A DNA stretch of 64,000 nucleotides from Vibrio fluvialis (GTDB lineage Bacteria > Pseudomonadota > Gammaproteobacteria > Enterobacterales > Vibrionaceae): assembly GCF_900460245.1 (NCBI RefSeq), contig NZ_UHIP01000001.1:2356001-2420000 (forward strand), in the 5' to 3' direction. The first letter of the stretch is position 1; every line of letters begins with the position of its first letter. Shown piece by piece: positions 1 to 9,354 of the stretch. The translations under genes were made by a program, and so were the position numbers. The notes beneath the pieces were generated by a model. The model was not told the origin of the DNA. It did no database searches and saw only the letters and a program-made list of their open reading frames with translations.

Positions 1-743
1 TGCTCTAGCAGCTCTTTGACGGTGGCATCATCGTTAGCCAGCACCCAGTCTTTGATCGCTTTGAGCGACATCTTTTCACGCTCAACCAACCCGCGTTCAA
101 TCAGAATACGGCCGATGCTGACATAAGCCTTGTTGTTCTTGCCGGCGTAGGCAAAGTATTCCAGCGTGTCGTCATCGCCAAAATGGACAAAACCGCTGCC
201 CTGCACTTCCATAATAAATGGGTCGATACGATTGGCCGCAAAGCCCAGCTCCAGCCCCTGGCCACTCAGTGCGCCATCATAGATTTGCGCGCGGGTCGGA
301 CACTCAGCATCACAGGCAGGCATGCCATAGACCGGGAAATGGAACTCAGGATCCGGCGTATGACGCAACTCAATCACCGGAGAAAAGTAGCCGGTAAACA
401 GCACGTTGCCCTGCTTATCGCCGCCGCCCAACTGCGCGGCCTGCACGCCAAACAGAGCCAGCTCGGCCGGATCGCCACTTTGTAACACCCAATCATTAAG
501 CTTTTGATACAGCGGCCCATAAATCGCAGCCATCGACGGCGACTTCTCCACCACTTGCTCGCTCTGCTTGGCAAACTCGGTGAAATCACGCGGTTTATTG
601 GATTCGATCTGCTCGACTTTGTTCAGCGTCTGCGGGAATTCATCATCCAGATATTGCTGGGCACGATCCGTTGGTTGCGCACAACCGAACAGAACCGTCA
701 GAGGGAGTGCCAGAGTGGCAAATGGGAAAAGACGTTTTATCAC
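1..743 (-). CDS. mltA: Membrane-bound lytic murein transglycosylase A, 5' part
   Basis: MltA is an outer-membrane lipoprotein that cleaves the glycan strands of peptidoglycan to 1,6-anhydro-muropeptides during wall turnover. The reading frame starts at a GTG (741-743) and encodes a lipoprotein signal with hydrophobic core and lipobox LFGC followed by AQPTD. The mature part has MltA-like segments such as GYFSPVIELRHTPDPEF, PVYG and GSGFVHFGDDD. The frame is open to the left edge, so only about 247 residues are present and the catalytic C-terminal part lies outside the window. The GTG start is inferred from the position of the signal peptide. It follows the DUF2850-like gene on the same strand after about 70 bp. 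Confidence 0.9.
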   Translation of the reverse strand, partial: MIKRLFPFATLALPLTVLFGCAQPTDRAQQYLDDEFPQTLNKVEQIESNKPRDFTEFAKQSEQVVEKSPSMAAIYGPLYQKLNDWVLQSGDPAELALFGVQAAQLGGGDKQGNVLFTGYFSPVIELRHTPDPEFHFPVYGMPACDAECPTRAQIYDGALSGQGLELGFAANRIDPFIMEVQGSGFVHFGDDDTLEYFAYAGKNNKAYVSIGRILIERGLVEREKMSLKAIKDWVLANDDATVKELLE

Positions 744-815
744 TGGAGTTTATCCGTTATCGAAGTTCAGCGAAAAGGATGACAAACTCCAGTAAGAAGC
801 GCAATTGTCGAATTG

Positions 816-1253
816 TTAACGAAGGTTTTTTTGATGTTTTCCTGACAATTGGAAGGTCGGATTGTAATGTGCGGGTGAAATCAGCGTCATTTCGGTGTTC
901 TCTTCATTCAGCATTTTGTAGCGATACTCCTGATCACCGATACGATACTCAAGATAACGACCATTAAAATCGAACGATGTCGTCACCACGCGTCCTTCGA
1001 TCACCACGCCTTTCGCTTCCAGTTCGATTTTCTGCGCTGCATAAGGCGCGACATTCTGCTCCACCCACAAACCATAAACATCGCTTTTTGGTGGCAAAAA
1101 CAGGTCGGCAACGCGTCCGAACACATTGCTGACCATTACGATCACTATTATCGTTCCAACGAGAGCGATCGAGAGCAGCATGCGCTCAATGGCTTTTCGT
1201 TTACGTAGACGAAGTTCGTCATTCACTGGCTCTAACGCCTCACTTTTAAGCAT
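816..1253 (-). CDS. Small inner-membrane protein, DUF2850-like
   Basis: This is a 145-residue protein of unknown function. A charged N-terminus (RLRKRKAIERM) is followed by one transmembrane helix at about residues 26-46, then a soluble, presumably periplasmic, domain with alternating strands (GLWVEQNVAPYAAQKIEL, GRYLEYRIGDQEYRYKML). The topology and sequence remind me of the Vibrio-restricted DUF2850 family; this is recalled, not searched. The ATG is preceded by GGAAAC. It is divergent from argA and upstream of mltA on the same strand, which permits but does not prove an envelope role. Confidence 0.7.
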   Translation of the reverse strand: MLKSEALEPVNDELRLRKRKAIERMLLSIALVGTIIVIVMVSNVFGRVADLFLPPKSDVYGLWVEQNVAPYAAQKIELEAKGVVIEGRVVTTSFDFNGRYLEYRIGDQEYRYKMLNEENTEMTLISPAHYNPTFQLSGKHQKNLR

Positions 1254-1388
1254 TTTGTTTCCATCTGAGTTGACGGTTTACGGCACCCTCGGCCTGACTT
1301 CGCTGACAGTCTATCTCAGCCTTATCACACGACTGAAACGTCACGACGATATTTTGCATCAGACTCAAAAAAACCACTTGTCTCAAGA

Positions 1389-1402
1389 TGAATAAAAAGT
1401 CA
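1389..1402. promoter_or_regulatory. Candidate ArgR operator (ARG box) upstream of argA
   Basis: The 14-mer TGAATAAAAAGTCA matches the ARG-box core TGAAT-W4-ATTCA at all but one position (G for T). It lies about 42 bp before the argA start, where arginine-liganded ArgR could repress. A second half-site ATTCA is at 1423-1427, but the full second box is poor. The call rests on consensus match and location. Confidence 0.5.
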
Positions 1403-1443
1403 TTATTTGGACATATTTAAACATTCAATTCGAGTATCCGGCC

Positions 1444-2781
1444 GTGAAAATTCGTAGTACCGCCCTTGTTAAGGGCTTCAGACAATCAGCCCCTTATGTC
1501 AACGCTCACCGCGGCAAAATCATGGTGGTGATGGTTGGCGGCGAAGCGATTGCTGATAAGAATTTCTCAAACATTATCAGCGACCTGGCACTGCTACATA
1601 GTCTGGGCGTCAAGATAGTACTGGTTCACGGCGCGCGCCCACAGATCAATCAGATTTTAGCTACCCACAATCGCTCTACGCCTTATCACAAAGGCATTCG
1701 CGTTACCGACGAAGAAGCGCTCAGCTTGGTTATGCAAGCGGCGGGTCAACTGCAACTGGCGATCACCGCCCGTCTTTCGATGAGCCTCAACAACACACCG
1801 ATGGCCGGAACTCAGCTCAACGTCGTCAGTGGTAACTTTGTTATCTCTCAACCATTAGGTGTAGATGACGGCATCGATTATTGCCATAGCGGACGCATTC
1901 GCCGCATTGACATCGATGGCATCAACCGCACGCTCGATCAGGGTTCTATCGTCGTTCTTGGCCCGATAGCAAGTTCAGTCACCGGAGAATGTTTTAATCT
2001 TCTCTCTGAAGAAGTGGCGACCCAAGTGGCGATAAGATTAAAAGCCGATAAGCTGATCGGCTTTTGTTCCACTCAAGGTATCATCGATGAAAATGGTAAC
2101 TCGATTGCCGAGCTGTTTCCGGCGGATGTCGAGAAAATCGTTAGCCGTTTGGAATCAGAAACCAATCCGGATATTGATGACACCACTGGTACCCTGCGCT
2201 TTTTACGCGCGGCGATTGCCGCCTGCCGCGCTGGAGTTCCGCGCAGCCATTTAGTCAGTTACAAGGAAGATGGCGCACTGATTCAGGAGCTGTTCTCGTT
2301 TGACGGTATCGGGACTCAGATCGTCATGGCGAGTGCCGAACAAGTACGTCTGGCGCAGATTGACGACATCGGCGGCATCTTCGATTTAATTCGTCCGCTG
2401 GAAGAACAAGGGATTCTGGTGCGCCGCTCGCGCGAGCAGCTCGAGCAAGAGATCCACAAATTCACCATCATCGATAAAGATGGCCTGCTGATTGGCTGCG
2501 CCGCCTTGTATCCGTATCAGGAAGAGAGCATGGCCGAAATGGCGTGCGTAGCGATTCATCCGGAATACCGTGATGGTAACCGTGGCTTGCTGCTACTCAA
2601 CCACATGAAGCATCAGGCGAAACAGATGGGCATTCAACGTCTGTTTGTGCTGACGACGCACAGTTTGCACTGGTTCCGCGAACAAGGGTTTATTGAAGTG
2701 GGTGTCGATAAATTACCGATGGCAAAACAGAGTCTGTACAACTATCAGCGCCGCTCAAAGATCTTGATTTTGAACCTGTAA
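1444..2781 (+). CDS. argA: Amino-acid N-acetyltransferase (N-acetylglutamate synthase)
   Basis: ArgA transfers an acetyl group from acetyl-CoA to glutamate, the first step of arginine biosynthesis, and is normally feedback-inhibited by arginine. The 445-residue length is that of classical ArgA. The N-terminal amino-acid-kinase domain has the typical opening ([15 protein letters not shown], then MVGGEAI and LVHGARPQI), and the C-terminal GNAT domain has [16 protein letters not shown] residues ([18 protein letters not shown]) and [14 protein letters not shown]. The start is GTG at 1444, in the same place as in E. coli ArgA alignments. It is monocistronic, with an ArgR-box candidate upstream and a hairpin downstream. 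Confidence 0.97.
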   Translation: MKIRSTALVKGFRQSAPYVNAHRGKIMVVMVGGEAIADKNFSNIISDLALLHSLGVKIVLVHGARPQINQILATHNRSTPYHKGIRVTDEEALSLVMQAAGQLQLAITARLSMSLNNTPMAGTQLNVVSGNFVISQPLGVDDGIDYCHSGRIRRIDIDGINRTLDQGSIVVLGPIASSVTGECFNLLSEEVATQVAIRLKADKLIGFCSTQGIIDENGNSIAELFPADVEKIVSRLESETNPDIDDTTGTLRFLRAAIAACRAGVPRSHLVSYKEDGALIQELFSFDGIGTQIVMASAEQVRLAQIDDIGGIFDLIRPLEEQGILVRRSREQLEQEIHKFTIIDKDGLLIGCAALYPYQEESMAEMACVAIHPEYRDGNRGLLLLNHMKHQAKQMGIQRLFVLTTHSLHWFREQGFIEVGVDKLPMAKQSLYNYQRRSKILILNL

Positions 2782-2794
2782 TCGTCCTTACACA

Positions 2795-2815
2795 GCCTGT
2801 TTTTACCAAACAGGC
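2795..2815 (+). terminator. Hairpin after argA
   Basis: GCCTGTTT and AAACAGGC form an 8-bp perfect stem around TTACC, 13 bp after the argA stop. There is no strong T-run behind it, so it may be a weak terminator or a 3'-end stabiliser. Confidence 0.5.
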
Positions 2816-2840
2816 AGCATAAATCGCTAAAATTAAGTCA

Positions 2841-2874
2841 AACAGAAAGCTGCAATCCATTGCATCTTTCTGTT
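2841..2874. repeat. 15-bp stem-loop downstream of argA
   Basis: Arms at 2841-2855 (AACAGAAAGCTGCAA) and 2860-2874 pair at 14 of 15 positions around the tetraloop TCCA. This is a strong hairpin on either strand; it lies just before a promoter-like sequence and is not followed by a T-run on the plus strand. Its role is unknown. Confidence 0.6.
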
Positions 2875-2888
2875 CATAAAATCACCAC

Positions 2889-2917
2889 TTTTCAAACTGT
2901 AAATAACTGTGTAAAAT
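2889..2917 (+). promoter_or_regulatory. Promoter-like sequence for the small gene at 3045
   Basis: TTTTCA (2889-2894) and TAAAAT (2912-2917) are spaced 17 bp, an acceptable sigma-70 pair. Transcription from here would give a leader of roughly 120 nt that contains a further stem (CTAAGC 2971-2976 with GCTTAG 2985-2990). Confidence 0.35.
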
Positions 2918-3044
2918 TCGCCCACTTGTGACTTAGATCTACTTTTGAGTTACAAGCTCTAGGACTCTTACTAAGCTTTGGCTGGCTTAGACATCGCATG
3001 GATTGCTTTTATTACTAAAACAAGTACTTAAGAGCAAACTTTCT

Positions 3045-3224
3045 ATGAAAACCGTTATTTGTAACTCTCTGCAAAGCTTTTGGGATATGGCCGACAACCA
3101 GTTTCTTGAAGGGTTAGATGTACATTGCGTTTTTCCCGTCAGTGAAAATCTCAGGGCTTTTATCCTTGGCTCGAAAGAGCGCTACCGCATTCGTAGTATT
3201 ACTTTCACGAAAGCGTTTATCTGA
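3045..3224 (+). CDS. Possible small protein, 59 residues, unknown function
   Basis: An ATG-initiated frame encodes a 59-residue polypeptide beginning MKTVICNSLQSFWDMADNQF and rich in aromatic and basic residues near its end (ERYRIRSITFTKAF). I do not recognise the family. It has no transmembrane helix or signal peptide. Support for a real gene is contextual: a promoter-like pair upstream, a structured leader, and a strong terminator 12 bp after the stop. The ribosome-binding site is poor. A longer frame from a TTG at 3003 exists but is less likely. The transcript could also be a regulatory RNA. Confidence 0.45.
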   Translation: MKTVICNSLQSFWDMADNQFLEGLDVHCVFPVSENLRAFILGSKERYRIRSITFTKAFI

Positions 3225-3235
3225 CAAAATTCAAT

Positions 3236-3258
3236 CTGGCAGCCTCAATGGCTGCCAG
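3236..3258. terminator. Bidirectional terminator between the small gene and recD
   Basis: CTGGCAGCC (3236-3244), loop TCAAT, GGCTGCCAG (3250-3258) form a perfect 9-bp stem. Outer arms GACAAAA (3223-3229) and TTTTGTC (3264-3270) can extend it. It sits in the convergent gap and gives T-rich tails on both strands. Confidence 0.8.
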
Positions 3259-3281
3259 CTTCATTTTGTCGCTCTCAACGA

Positions 3282-5435
3282 TTAGGCGTCGTCGCCCATA
3301 TCCATCAAACGCTCCACCAATCCACTTGCGCGTTGCGTTTTGAGTTTAATGCCGCGTTTGAGCACTCCCATATCGCAATACAGCGCGAGCTGCTTCTTGG
3401 CGCGAGTGATGCCGGTGTAAATCAACTCACGGGTTAAAATCGGGCTGAATTCCGGCGGCAGAATCATCACAGTGAACTCAAATTCACTGCCCTGCGATTT
3501 GTGAATCGTCATCGCATAGGCGGTTTCGTGTTGCGGCACTCGGCTGGGCAACACCGCTTTGACGCTGCCATCGGGCAGTTCAAAGTAAACTTTCAGGCGC
3601 TGCTGCTCATCTTGCTCATCGCGCAGACAAATCCCGATATCACCGTTGTACAGGCCAAGACCATGATCGTTGCGCGTCACCATCACCGGGCGTCCGGCAT
3701 ACCAGATTTCATCCTGTACTTTAATTTTCTTGCGCGCAGCCAGCGCCCGCTCAATGCGGTAGTTAAGTCCGCTGACACCAAAATCGCCTTCTCGCACCGC
3801 GCACAATAAACGCGCGCGGCCAAAGGCCTGCAACGCATCGCGCGCTTTCTCAGCCATATTTTGCGACGGCGTAAGCGGCGTTGCCATCAATGCCAGATAC
3901 GGCGAATAAGCGCCCACCAGAGATTGCAACATCTGGTTGTAGTGCTCGCTGCTGAGCGCAAAGTGTTGGATGTCGCTAAATGCTTCCTGCCATACTTTAT
4001 CCACCCACAAGGCCTGACCACTGTTGATGGCTTTCGCCAACTGACCAATGCCGGAGCACGCATCAAACCGGTAACTCTTTTGCAGCATGCACAAGCTATC
4101 GGCAATGCGATGCTCGGCGTGACGCGGGCTGAGCGCCGCAGACTGAAAGCCGGTCAGCTCAGACAACAAACGGCTCTGCTCTTTGCTGTAACCTTGGTAA
4201 AGAAACGAGCAGATATCGCCCAGCACGGCGCCCGCTTCCACCGACGCCAACTGATCTTTATCGCCGAGTAATATCAGCCGCGCACTGTCCGGCAGCGCAT
4301 CGACCAATTTGACCATCATGGGCAAATCGACCATCGACGCCTCATCGACCACCAGCACATCAAGGTGCAGGCGATTGCCTGCATGATGACGAAACTCGGC
4401 GCTGTCGGGAATCGCTCCCAACAAGCGGTGAATGGTGCTCGATTCGGTAGGGATCAGCGCTTTGAGCTCAGGCTCTACGGCTAAGCTTGCCACCGCTTTA
4501 CCGATCGATTCGGTCAGCCGCGCGGCCGCTTTACCCGTCGGTGCCACCAGTTTGATGGTCGGCGTGTGCTGCGCTTGTTGCGCCTGACTGATCAGCGCCG
4601 CCAGCAATTTGGTCACGGTGGTCGTTTTGCCCGTACCGGGACCACCGGAAATCACCGCAAAACGGCGCGTCAGGGCAATCGCGGCCGCCACTTTCTGCCA
4701 GTTCAGACAGTGCGCTTGGGGCACCAAGGTATCCAGCGGCGCGAAATCCTCGCTGCGTTTGGCCTGTTGCAACACGCCATCAATCGCTTCCCAATCGAGC
4801 CCGGACTCGTCGACCACATCAAGTAAGTCGCACACCAAACGTTGACGCGCCACCTGATTCAATGCCAACGCTGCCCCCTTGCGCTGCAAGGCTTGCTGTA
4901 AAAAACGATAGTCGCGGGCAAACAACGTATCGAGTCGCTGGCGAAGATTTTGGACTGCCATAGGCTTTAAGATCATAGGTGTCCCAAAGCTCTGCAAACG
5001 CGCCGCCAAGGTCACTTCATAATGCCAATAACGATGCAGGTACAAGCGCTGACCATCAAACATCAGCGGCACCGCTTCACCGCGTACGCCAATCAGCGGC
5101 GTGCGCGCCACCAGTGCCGCCCAATCCACAGACAACCACAGCTGATTTAGCGGCAGGGCAGCCTCGCCATACACCCCCACCTTACTCGCCAGTTCAACCC
5201 GGTTGCCCTGCTCATCGACCAGCGGCAAACAGATATGACCGCGCCCCAGTTCGGCACTGACCGCCGCAGCGGCTAACATCAACGCCGCGCGCTCGTGATC
5301 GCTCAGCGTCCCCGCGTCGGTTTGTTGAGCGAGGAAATGAGCAAACTGGTAATCGAGCTGGCGCAGTGCGCCCTGCGCCGCCAGTTGCTTTAACTGCGCG
5401 CTCACCTGCGCAAAATCCAAACGGACATCCATCAT
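3282..5435 (-). CDS. recD: Exodeoxyribonuclease V subunit alpha (RecD helicase)
   Basis: RecD is the 5'-3' helicase motor of RecBCD, which processes double-strand ends for recombination and degrades linear DNA. The 717-residue product has Walker A GGPGTGKT at residues 264-271, Walker B VVDEAS near 363, and the C-terminal superfamily-1 motif TIHKSQGSEF. Its start overlaps the recB stop by 4 bp (ATGA), so the two are translationally coupled; a second ATG follows immediately. Last gene of recC-recB-recD; the shared terminator is at 3236-3258. Confidence 0.97.
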   Translation of the reverse strand: MMDVRLDFAQVSAQLKQLAAQGALRQLDYQFAHFLAQQTDAGTLSDHERAALMLAAAAVSAELGRGHICLPLVDEQGNRVELASKVGVYGEAALPLNQLWLSVDWAALVARTPLIGVRGEAVPLMFDGQRLYLHRYWHYEVTLAARLQSFGTPMILKPMAVQNLRQRLDTLFARDYRFLQQALQRKGAALALNQVARQRLVCDLLDVVDESGLDWEAIDGVLQQAKRSEDFAPLDTLVPQAHCLNWQKVAAAIALTRRFAVISGGPGTGKTTTVTKLLAALISQAQQAQHTPTIKLVAPTGKAAARLTESIGKAVASLAVEPELKALIPTESSTIHRLLGAIPDSAEFRHHAGNRLHLDVLVVDEASMVDLPMMVKLVDALPDSARLILLGDKDQLASVEAGAVLGDICSFLYQGYSKEQSRLLSELTGFQSAALSPRHAEHRIADSLCMLQKSYRFDACSGIGQLAKAINSGQALWVDKVWQEAFSDIQHFALSSEHYNQMLQSLVGAYSPYLALMATPLTPSQNMAEKARDALQAFGRARLLCAVREGDFGVSGLNYRIERALAARKKIKVQDEIWYAGRPVMVTRNDHGLGLYNGDIGICLRDEQDEQQRLKVYFELPDGSVKAVLPSRVPQHETAYAMTIHKSQGSEFEFTVMILPPEFSPILTRELIYTGITRAKKQLALYCDMGVLKRGIKLKTQRASGLVERLMDMGDDA

Positions 5436-8400
5436 AAATCCAACTCCATCTGTCCGGCGGACGTGGTGCGCGAAGTCATCTCTTTACCTTGAATCAGATA
5501 ATCCAGCTCTTCCAACATTGCCTGACTCGGCTTGGCGTTGAAAATTCCGTGTTGCGACGTGCCATCCATACCGCGTAAAAACAGGTAATAAACGCCGCCA
5601 AAGTGCTGCTGATAGTCATAGCCCGCCAAACGGCTTCGCAGAAAACGGTGCAGCGCCAGCGCATAGAGCTGATACTGCAAATCGTAGCGGTGCTCAGCCA
5701 TCGCCTGCGCTAACCGCGCGCCCTGATACGCGGCGACTTCATCACCCAGATGGTTGGATTTCCAGTCCAGCACGTAATATTTGCCCTGATGTTCAAACAC
5801 CAAGTCGATAAATCCTTTCAGCATACCCTGCACGGTGTAGAAGCCGAGATCGCCCGCTTTAGCTGACAGCGGGTCATGGCGCTGCACCACACGGTTCAGG
5901 GCGGGCGCACTGAGTACTTCGATGGGCAATAAAAACTCCATCTCGGTCAGGCGCTGATGCGGCGCTTTTTGGTTGAGGCACAAGTCTTTGCCGTTAAGCG
6001 GCGTGCTCAATACGGTATCCACCAGCGATTGCAGCACTGGCAGCCAGTCGGTATCGATCTGCTCGCGTTCCATCAAGTCGGTAATGATGCGCGTGTTGTG
6101 TTCATCGCCAGCCGGTTGCGTGAACTCCACTTCTTCAAACAGGCTGTGCAGAAATGTGCCGGGCTGCGCGCCGCGCGGGAAGGTGAAAATCGAGCGCTCG
6201 GGTTCAACCAATGCCGCCTCATCGTGCTCATCGGCCGAGTCAACATCAAAGCCGCCGATTTCAAAACTGGCATCATGCTGATGACTGCCCTGTTTGACCA
6301 AGCCGGAATAACTGGTGATGCGCCACAGGTGATCAATCTCGTGGCTCAGCGAACGCGCGCTCAGCGGCGGCAACGGCTCATCCAACGGCACAAACACTGA
6401 CTCAGGCACTGCAGGCGGCTCTGTCACCGCGACACACGCCAGCGCCGTCTGTTGATGCAGTGATTCCGCGAGCAGCGCCAAGCCGCCTTGCTGGGCATTT
6501 TGCAACAAATAGCCCAGCGCGCTGTAATGCACGCCGGTCGGCTCTTTACTGGAACGGCCGTTACGCAGCGGCGCCACACCAATAAAGCAGCCGTACACGG
6601 CGCGGGTCAGGGCCACATAAATCAGGCGCAGATCTTCCGCCAGACGCTCTTTGTCCGCTTGTTGAATCGAGGCTTCCTGACCGCTGATGTCCAGCAAGGT
6701 CTTACCGCTGCTGGCATCGTAATACTTGCCTTCGCTCGCTTCGCGATAGCTGAGTACAAAGGGTAAAAACACCAGTTCGTACTCCAGACCTTTGGATTTG
6801 TGGATAGTGACGATCTGCACCAGATTGCGCTCAGATTCGAGGCGTTGAATCGCCTCATCGCTGGCGCCCAGCCCTTGTTCGGCATCAGCGATCGACTGCG
6901 CCAACCAGCGCAGCAGGCCATGATCGCTGTCGATCTCCTGCGTCGCTTGTTGCAGCAATTCACTCAGGTGCATGAAATCCGTCAGTTGGCGTTCGCCGTC
7001 GGGCTCTTCCAGCCAGCGCTCGGCAATGTGGCGCAGACTCAACACCGCGCGCAGCATCGGCAGCACGCCGCGATCGAGCCACAACTGTCGATACTGTTTG
7101 AATTCGTTCAGCGCATTTTCCCACTCATTTTCATCGTTATTGAGGGCGTCCAACTGCTGCGCATTGAGCGCAAACAACGGGGAAGCGAGCGCCGCGCGCA
7201 TGGCGCGATCGTTATCCGGGGTCAGCACCGCTTGCAGCAGGCGCTGCATATCCGGGGCAATCGCGCTGGTAAACACGCTGTCGCGGTTCGAGAGATACAC
7301 GCTGGCAATGCCTTGCTGAGCCAGCGCGTCTTTGATCAAACGCCCTTCATTTCCGGTGCGCACCAGCACCGCGATGTCACCCGCTTGAATGCTGTCGCAG
7401 GCTTGAATAGCTCCGCCGTGAGTAAACTGCGCCTGCCCTTGCTGCGCCGCTGTCAAAATGGTTTGAATCTGGCTTGCGGTTGCCGCCGCCATGGTGTCGA
7501 GATACGCGCCTTTGGTCACTGGCGCGTCAGCCGCCATCGCCCAGTAGGTCAGTGCAGGCTGAACCTCACCGTTCAACAGCCAAGCACGGCCAGCCGCTTT
7601 CGGGCTGGCGCTGACCGGCAAAAACGGAATGTCGTTGTCGTAAATAAACGGGCTGTCCGGCAGGGTAAACACCTGATTCACCGCCGCCACCATGTCGGCG
7701 CTGGAGCGCCAGTTGGTGCCGAGCGTGTAGTGCGCGCTCACCTGATTGCGCGCCTTGATGTAGGTAAAAATGTCTGCGCCGCGAAAACCGTAAATCGCCT
7801 GTTTCGGGTCGCCGATCATAAACAGACCGCACTGCGGATGCGGCAGATAAATGCGGCTGAAAATGCTGTATTGCAGCGGGTCGGTGTCCTGGAATTCGTC
7901 GATCATCGCCACCGGATAGAGCGTGCGAATGCGCGCTGCCAGTGTGCCTTCATCGTCACCATCCAGCGATGCGGACAACTGAGTCAGCAGGTCATCGAAC
8001 GACAGCCACTGCTTGCTGGCTTTGGCTTTCGCCAGCAACGTGCGACAGTGAGTGATCGCGTGCGCCAGCAGCGGCGCTTCCAAGCTGACTGGCTCCGCCA
8101 AAAACGCCTGCACGGCCTCAAACACCGCATGACGCGGCGCATCGCCCGATGGCGTTTTCTCCACCAGCACATCCTGAGCAAAACGCTCCAGCTTGTCCGA
8201 CACCTCGTAACCATGGGTTGGCTGCGCCGCCCAGTCCGACACCGCGGCGATCCACTCCGGCAATGATTTCTTGGTGTAGCTGCGCTTGTTAATGCCGGAA
8301 TTGGCGATGCAATCATGAATGTCATCGGCCGCCGCCAGCCACGCAGCTTTCATAGCATCAATGCGAGTCAGGTTGTGCTGATGCAGCGCCGCGAGGTCGC

Positions 8401-9058
8401 CCTCCATCACCGGCGTCGTCAGCGACAGCGGCGCGCCGGTCAGATAGCCGCCGATTTTTTCCAGCAGCGCCGCCGGCGATGCCCACAAGCGGCGCACTTC
8501 CGCCGCCAGATTAAGCGGCAACGGATAAAACTGACGGCGCCAGTAATCGGCCACCACTTGCGCTTTCAAATGGCTTTCATCGGTGACAAATTCGTTGTTG
8601 AAACGGCTGCCGGACTCAAATGCGTTTTGCGTCAGCATGCGCTGACAAAAGCCGTGAATGGTGTAGACCGCCGCTTCATCCATTTGGCGCTCCGCATTGA
8701 GCAAGAGCCGTGTCGCCAGTTGGTGATCGGCAAATTCCGCCAACAGCGGCTGAATCACCGGGTCATCACTTTTCCCGCGGCTGAACGCCAGACGCGCATC
8801 GTGAATGCGGGCGCGAATTCGGTCTCGCAACTCAGCGGTCGCCGCTTCGGTAAAGGTCACCACCAGAATCTGATCGACCGTCAATGCGCTGGCATGACGG
8901 GTGTGTTCTGTCCCATGGCCGAGCAGCAAACGCAGATACAATCCGGCGATGGTAAAGGTTTTACCCGTACCCGCCGACGCTTCAATCAGACGCGCGCCGT
9001 GCAGCGGAAACGTCATGGTTTCCAGTGGCGTCGCAGTTATGTTGGCAGTGACACTCAT
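5432..9058 (-). CDS. recB: Exodeoxyribonuclease V subunit beta (RecB helicase-nuclease)
   Basis: RecB is the 3'-5' helicase and the only nuclease of RecBCD; after Chi it loads RecA. The 1208-residue chain has the UvrD-type Walker A ASAGTGKT (27-34), Walker B MIDEFQDTDPLQ, motif IVTIHKSKGLEYE, and the C-terminal RecB-family nuclease motif with D1098 and K1100 in DWKSN. The length is normal. The ORFs on the opposite strand across this gene are codon-bias shadows. It is separated from recC by about 296 bp without an evident gene. Confidence 0.97.
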   Translation of the reverse strand: MSVTANITATPLETMTFPLHGARLIEASAGTGKTFTIAGLYLRLLLGHGTEHTRHASALTVDQILVVTFTEAATAELRDRIRARIHDARLAFSRGKSDDPVIQPLLAEFADHQLATRLLLNAERQMDEAAVYTIHGFCQRMLTQNAFESGSRFNNEFVTDESHLKAQVVADYWRRQFYPLPLNLAAEVRRLWASPAALLEKIGGYLTGAPLSLTTPVMEGDLAALHQHNLTRIDAMKAAWLAAADDIHDCIANSGINKRSYTKKSLPEWIAAVSDWAAQPTHGYEVSDKLERFAQDVLVEKTPSGDAPRHAVFEAVQAFLAEPVSLEAPLLAHAITHCRTLLAKAKASKQWLSFDDLLTQLSASLDGDDEGTLAARIRTLYPVAMIDEFQDTDPLQYSIFSRIYLPHPQCGLFMIGDPKQAIYGFRGADIFTYIKARNQVSAHYTLGTNWRSSADMVAAVNQVFTLPDSPFIYDNDIPFLPVSASPKAAGRAWLLNGEVQPALTYWAMAADAPVTKGAYLDTMAAATASQIQTILTAAQQGQAQFTHGGAIQACDSIQAGDIAVLVRTGNEGRLIKDALAQQGIASVYLSNRDSVFTSAIAPDMQRLLQAVLTPDNDRAMRAALASPLFALNAQQLDALNNDENEWENALNEFKQYRQLWLDRGVLPMLRAVLSLRHIAERWLEEPDGERQLTDFMHLSELLQQATQEIDSDHGLLRWLAQSIADAEQGLGASDEAIQRLESERNLVQIVTIHKSKGLEYELVFLPFVLSYREASEGKYYDASSGKTLLDISGQEASIQQADKERLAEDLRLIYVALTRAVYGCFIGVAPLRNGRSSKEPTGVHYSALGYLLQNAQQGGLALLAESLHQQTALACVAVTEPPAVPESVFVPLDEPLPPLSARSLSHEIDHLWRITSYSGLVKQGSHQHDASFEIGGFDVDSADEHDEAALVEPERSIFTFPRGAQPGTFLHSLFEEVEFTQPAGDEHNTRIITDLMEREQIDTDWLPVLQSLVDTVLSTPLNGKDLCLNQKAPHQRLTEMEFLLPIEVLSAPALNRVVQRHDPLSAKAGDLGFYTVQGMLKGFIDLVFEHQGKYYVLDWKSNHLGDEVAAYQGARLAQAMAEHRYDLQYQLYALALHRFLRSRLAGYDYQQHFGGVYYLFLRGMDGTSQHGIFNAKPSQAMLEELDYLIQGKEMTSRTTSAGQMELDL

Positions 9059-9354
9059 ATTTCCAGTTGCCTTTGGGTCATTATTCGAAAATTTATGTGA
9101 TCCGAATTAAATAATTCTATGAATCTGTGCAAAAACTTGCCCAGACAGAGGGTTATGGGATCGGACTCACAGCGCGCACCATATTGGATCATTACACTGC
9201 ACCCCATTGATGCAAGCCCCGCTTGCCATCTACCGAATCATGGTCCCTCTGACCTGTGGCCGTACAGCGAACGCCCTACACCAATAATGATTTTCTGGCG
9301 GCCACTCTACTCTCTTCCCGATATTCGATGCTTCCCAACATTCGGTGCTAACCA
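9059..9354. other. Gap between recC and recB with no supported gene
   Basis: These 296 bp lie inside what should be a recC-recB transcription unit. Neither strand has a frame with a convincing protein; short frames at 9119-9364 (plus) and in the recC tail (minus) show no family features. No clear inverted repeat, terminator or promoter was found. It may be a remnant, a leader for recB, or a site of an unannotated small RNA. Confidence 0.5.

Noticed and set aside
6800..8266. Long plus-strand open frame (488 codons) opposite recB
   Set aside because: It is fully antisense to a complete recB, is extremely rich in Arg, Gln and His with no domain pattern, and follows from GC-rich third positions of recB.
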